A DNA stretch of 64,000 bases from Synechococcus sp. SP2 MAG (GTDB lineage: Bacteria > Cyanobacteriota > Cyanobacteriia > PCC-6307 > Cyanobiaceae): assembly GCA_030756895.1 (NCBI GenBank), contig JAVBIX010000036.1:3223-67222 (forward strand). The letters run 5' to 3'. The translations under genes and the position numbers were made by a program. This document shows positions 63,258 to 64,000 of the stretch, piece after piece. Numbering within the stretch: position 1 is the first letter of the stretch; every line of letters starts with the position of its first letter. A model generated the notes under the pieces. That model made no database searches and had not been told where the DNA came from. It worked only from the letters and a program-made list of their open reading frames with translations.

Positions 63258-63542
63258 AAGCTAATTTCCGAAGCGTACGAATCGAATTGTCGATCATAAA
63301 AATTCTGCTTTTGAAAAAACTTATGTTTTAATGAGTATGCGTAGAATTATTTGATGAATTCATAGACGATGTTTAAGTTTTATTTTTGCCTAAAGCAAAG
63401 TCTTATCTCCAAAATCTGCATCCGATTGAGTCTGTGGCATCAAACGAGCAAGAGACTAGTCGGAGGTTCGGAGAACCCCCTCAATAGGCTGTTGTGTCCT
63501 GATGGCTTCTATCTATAAAATTTGGTTTTTAACGTTGCTGTC

Positions 63543-64000
63543 ATGTCGGTGTTGGACGAACAGGGTCAAATTCAGATCCACACCGAGAATATTTTCCCGA
63601 TCATCAAAAAGGCTGTTTATTCCGGCCATGAGGTGTTTCTGCGAGAACTTGTCAGCAATGGCGTCGATGCCATCAGCAAGCGTCGAATGGCGGCAATGGC
63701 GGGAGATTGTAGTGAAGGAGAGGATGGCACTCTCAAAATTCACATAGACCGAGAGGCAAAAACACTCACCATTTCCGATAATGGAATTGGGATGACAGCA
63801 GATGAAGTGAAGCGCTACATCAATCAAGTAGCTTTTTCAAGCGCTGAAGATTTTCTCGAAAAATATAAGCAAGAAGATGATGCCATCATCGGACATTTTG
63901 GGTTGGGTTTTTACTCGAGCTTCATGGTGGCGGAACGCGTTGAATTACTCACCAAATCTGCTAAGCCCAACAATGAAGCCGTGCGATGGTCCTGTGACGG
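63543..64000 (+). CDS. htpG: HtpG (Hsp90), 5' part, truncated by the window end
   Basis: ENIFPIIKKAVYSGHEVFLRELVSNGVDAISKRR, ISDNGIGMTADEVKRYINQVAFSSAEDF, GHFGLGFYSSFMVA. Confidence 0.95.
   Translation, partial: MSVLDEQGQIQIHTENIFPIIKKAVYSGHEVFLRELVSNGVDAISKRRMAAMAGDCSEGEDGTLKIHIDREAKTLTISDNGIGMTADEVKRYINQVAFSSAEDFLEKYKQEDDAIIGHFGLGFYSSFMVAERVELLTKSAKPNNEAVRWSCD

Overview
The window looks like a chromosomal core region of a marine picocyanobacterium (Synechococcus-like). Supporting genes are apcD, ycf35, a cyanobacterial-type Hfq, hemJ, DUF3110/DUF3370/DUF4090 proteins and pstCAB. It is densely packed, mostly housekeeping genes on both strands. Recognised genes include metG, an RNB exoribonuclease, rpsR, rpmG, pheT, rlmD-like, apcD, a short sigma-70 factor, Ap4A phosphorylase, metH, ilvE, cobN, hemJ, an FeS-type photolyase, uvrC, coaD, dacB, a cysteine desulfurase, dapF, hfq, leuS, pgi, ycf35, purN, argC, ribBA, a cyclophilin, mtnP, murQ, dnaJ/dnaK, pstCAB, tRNA-Ser(GGA), two ferredoxins, an IMPase, hisZ and the start of htpG. 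I see no CRISPR array, IS element or prophage. The most unusual stretch is about 11.16-14.7 kb. It holds a ~750 bp gap rich in TGAGAC/GTCTCA motifs (perfect inverted repeats plus a 12-bp-spaced direct repeat array), next to a gene encoding an apparent ribbon-helix-helix plus J-domain fusion that sits in a putative operon behind a secreted DUF3370 protein. Other points of note are a Cys-rich C-terminal extension on DapF, an intrinsic terminator inside the 3' end of a convergent gene, and divergent gene pairs with essentially no intergenic DNA. Family calls come from reading the translations; no database search was run.
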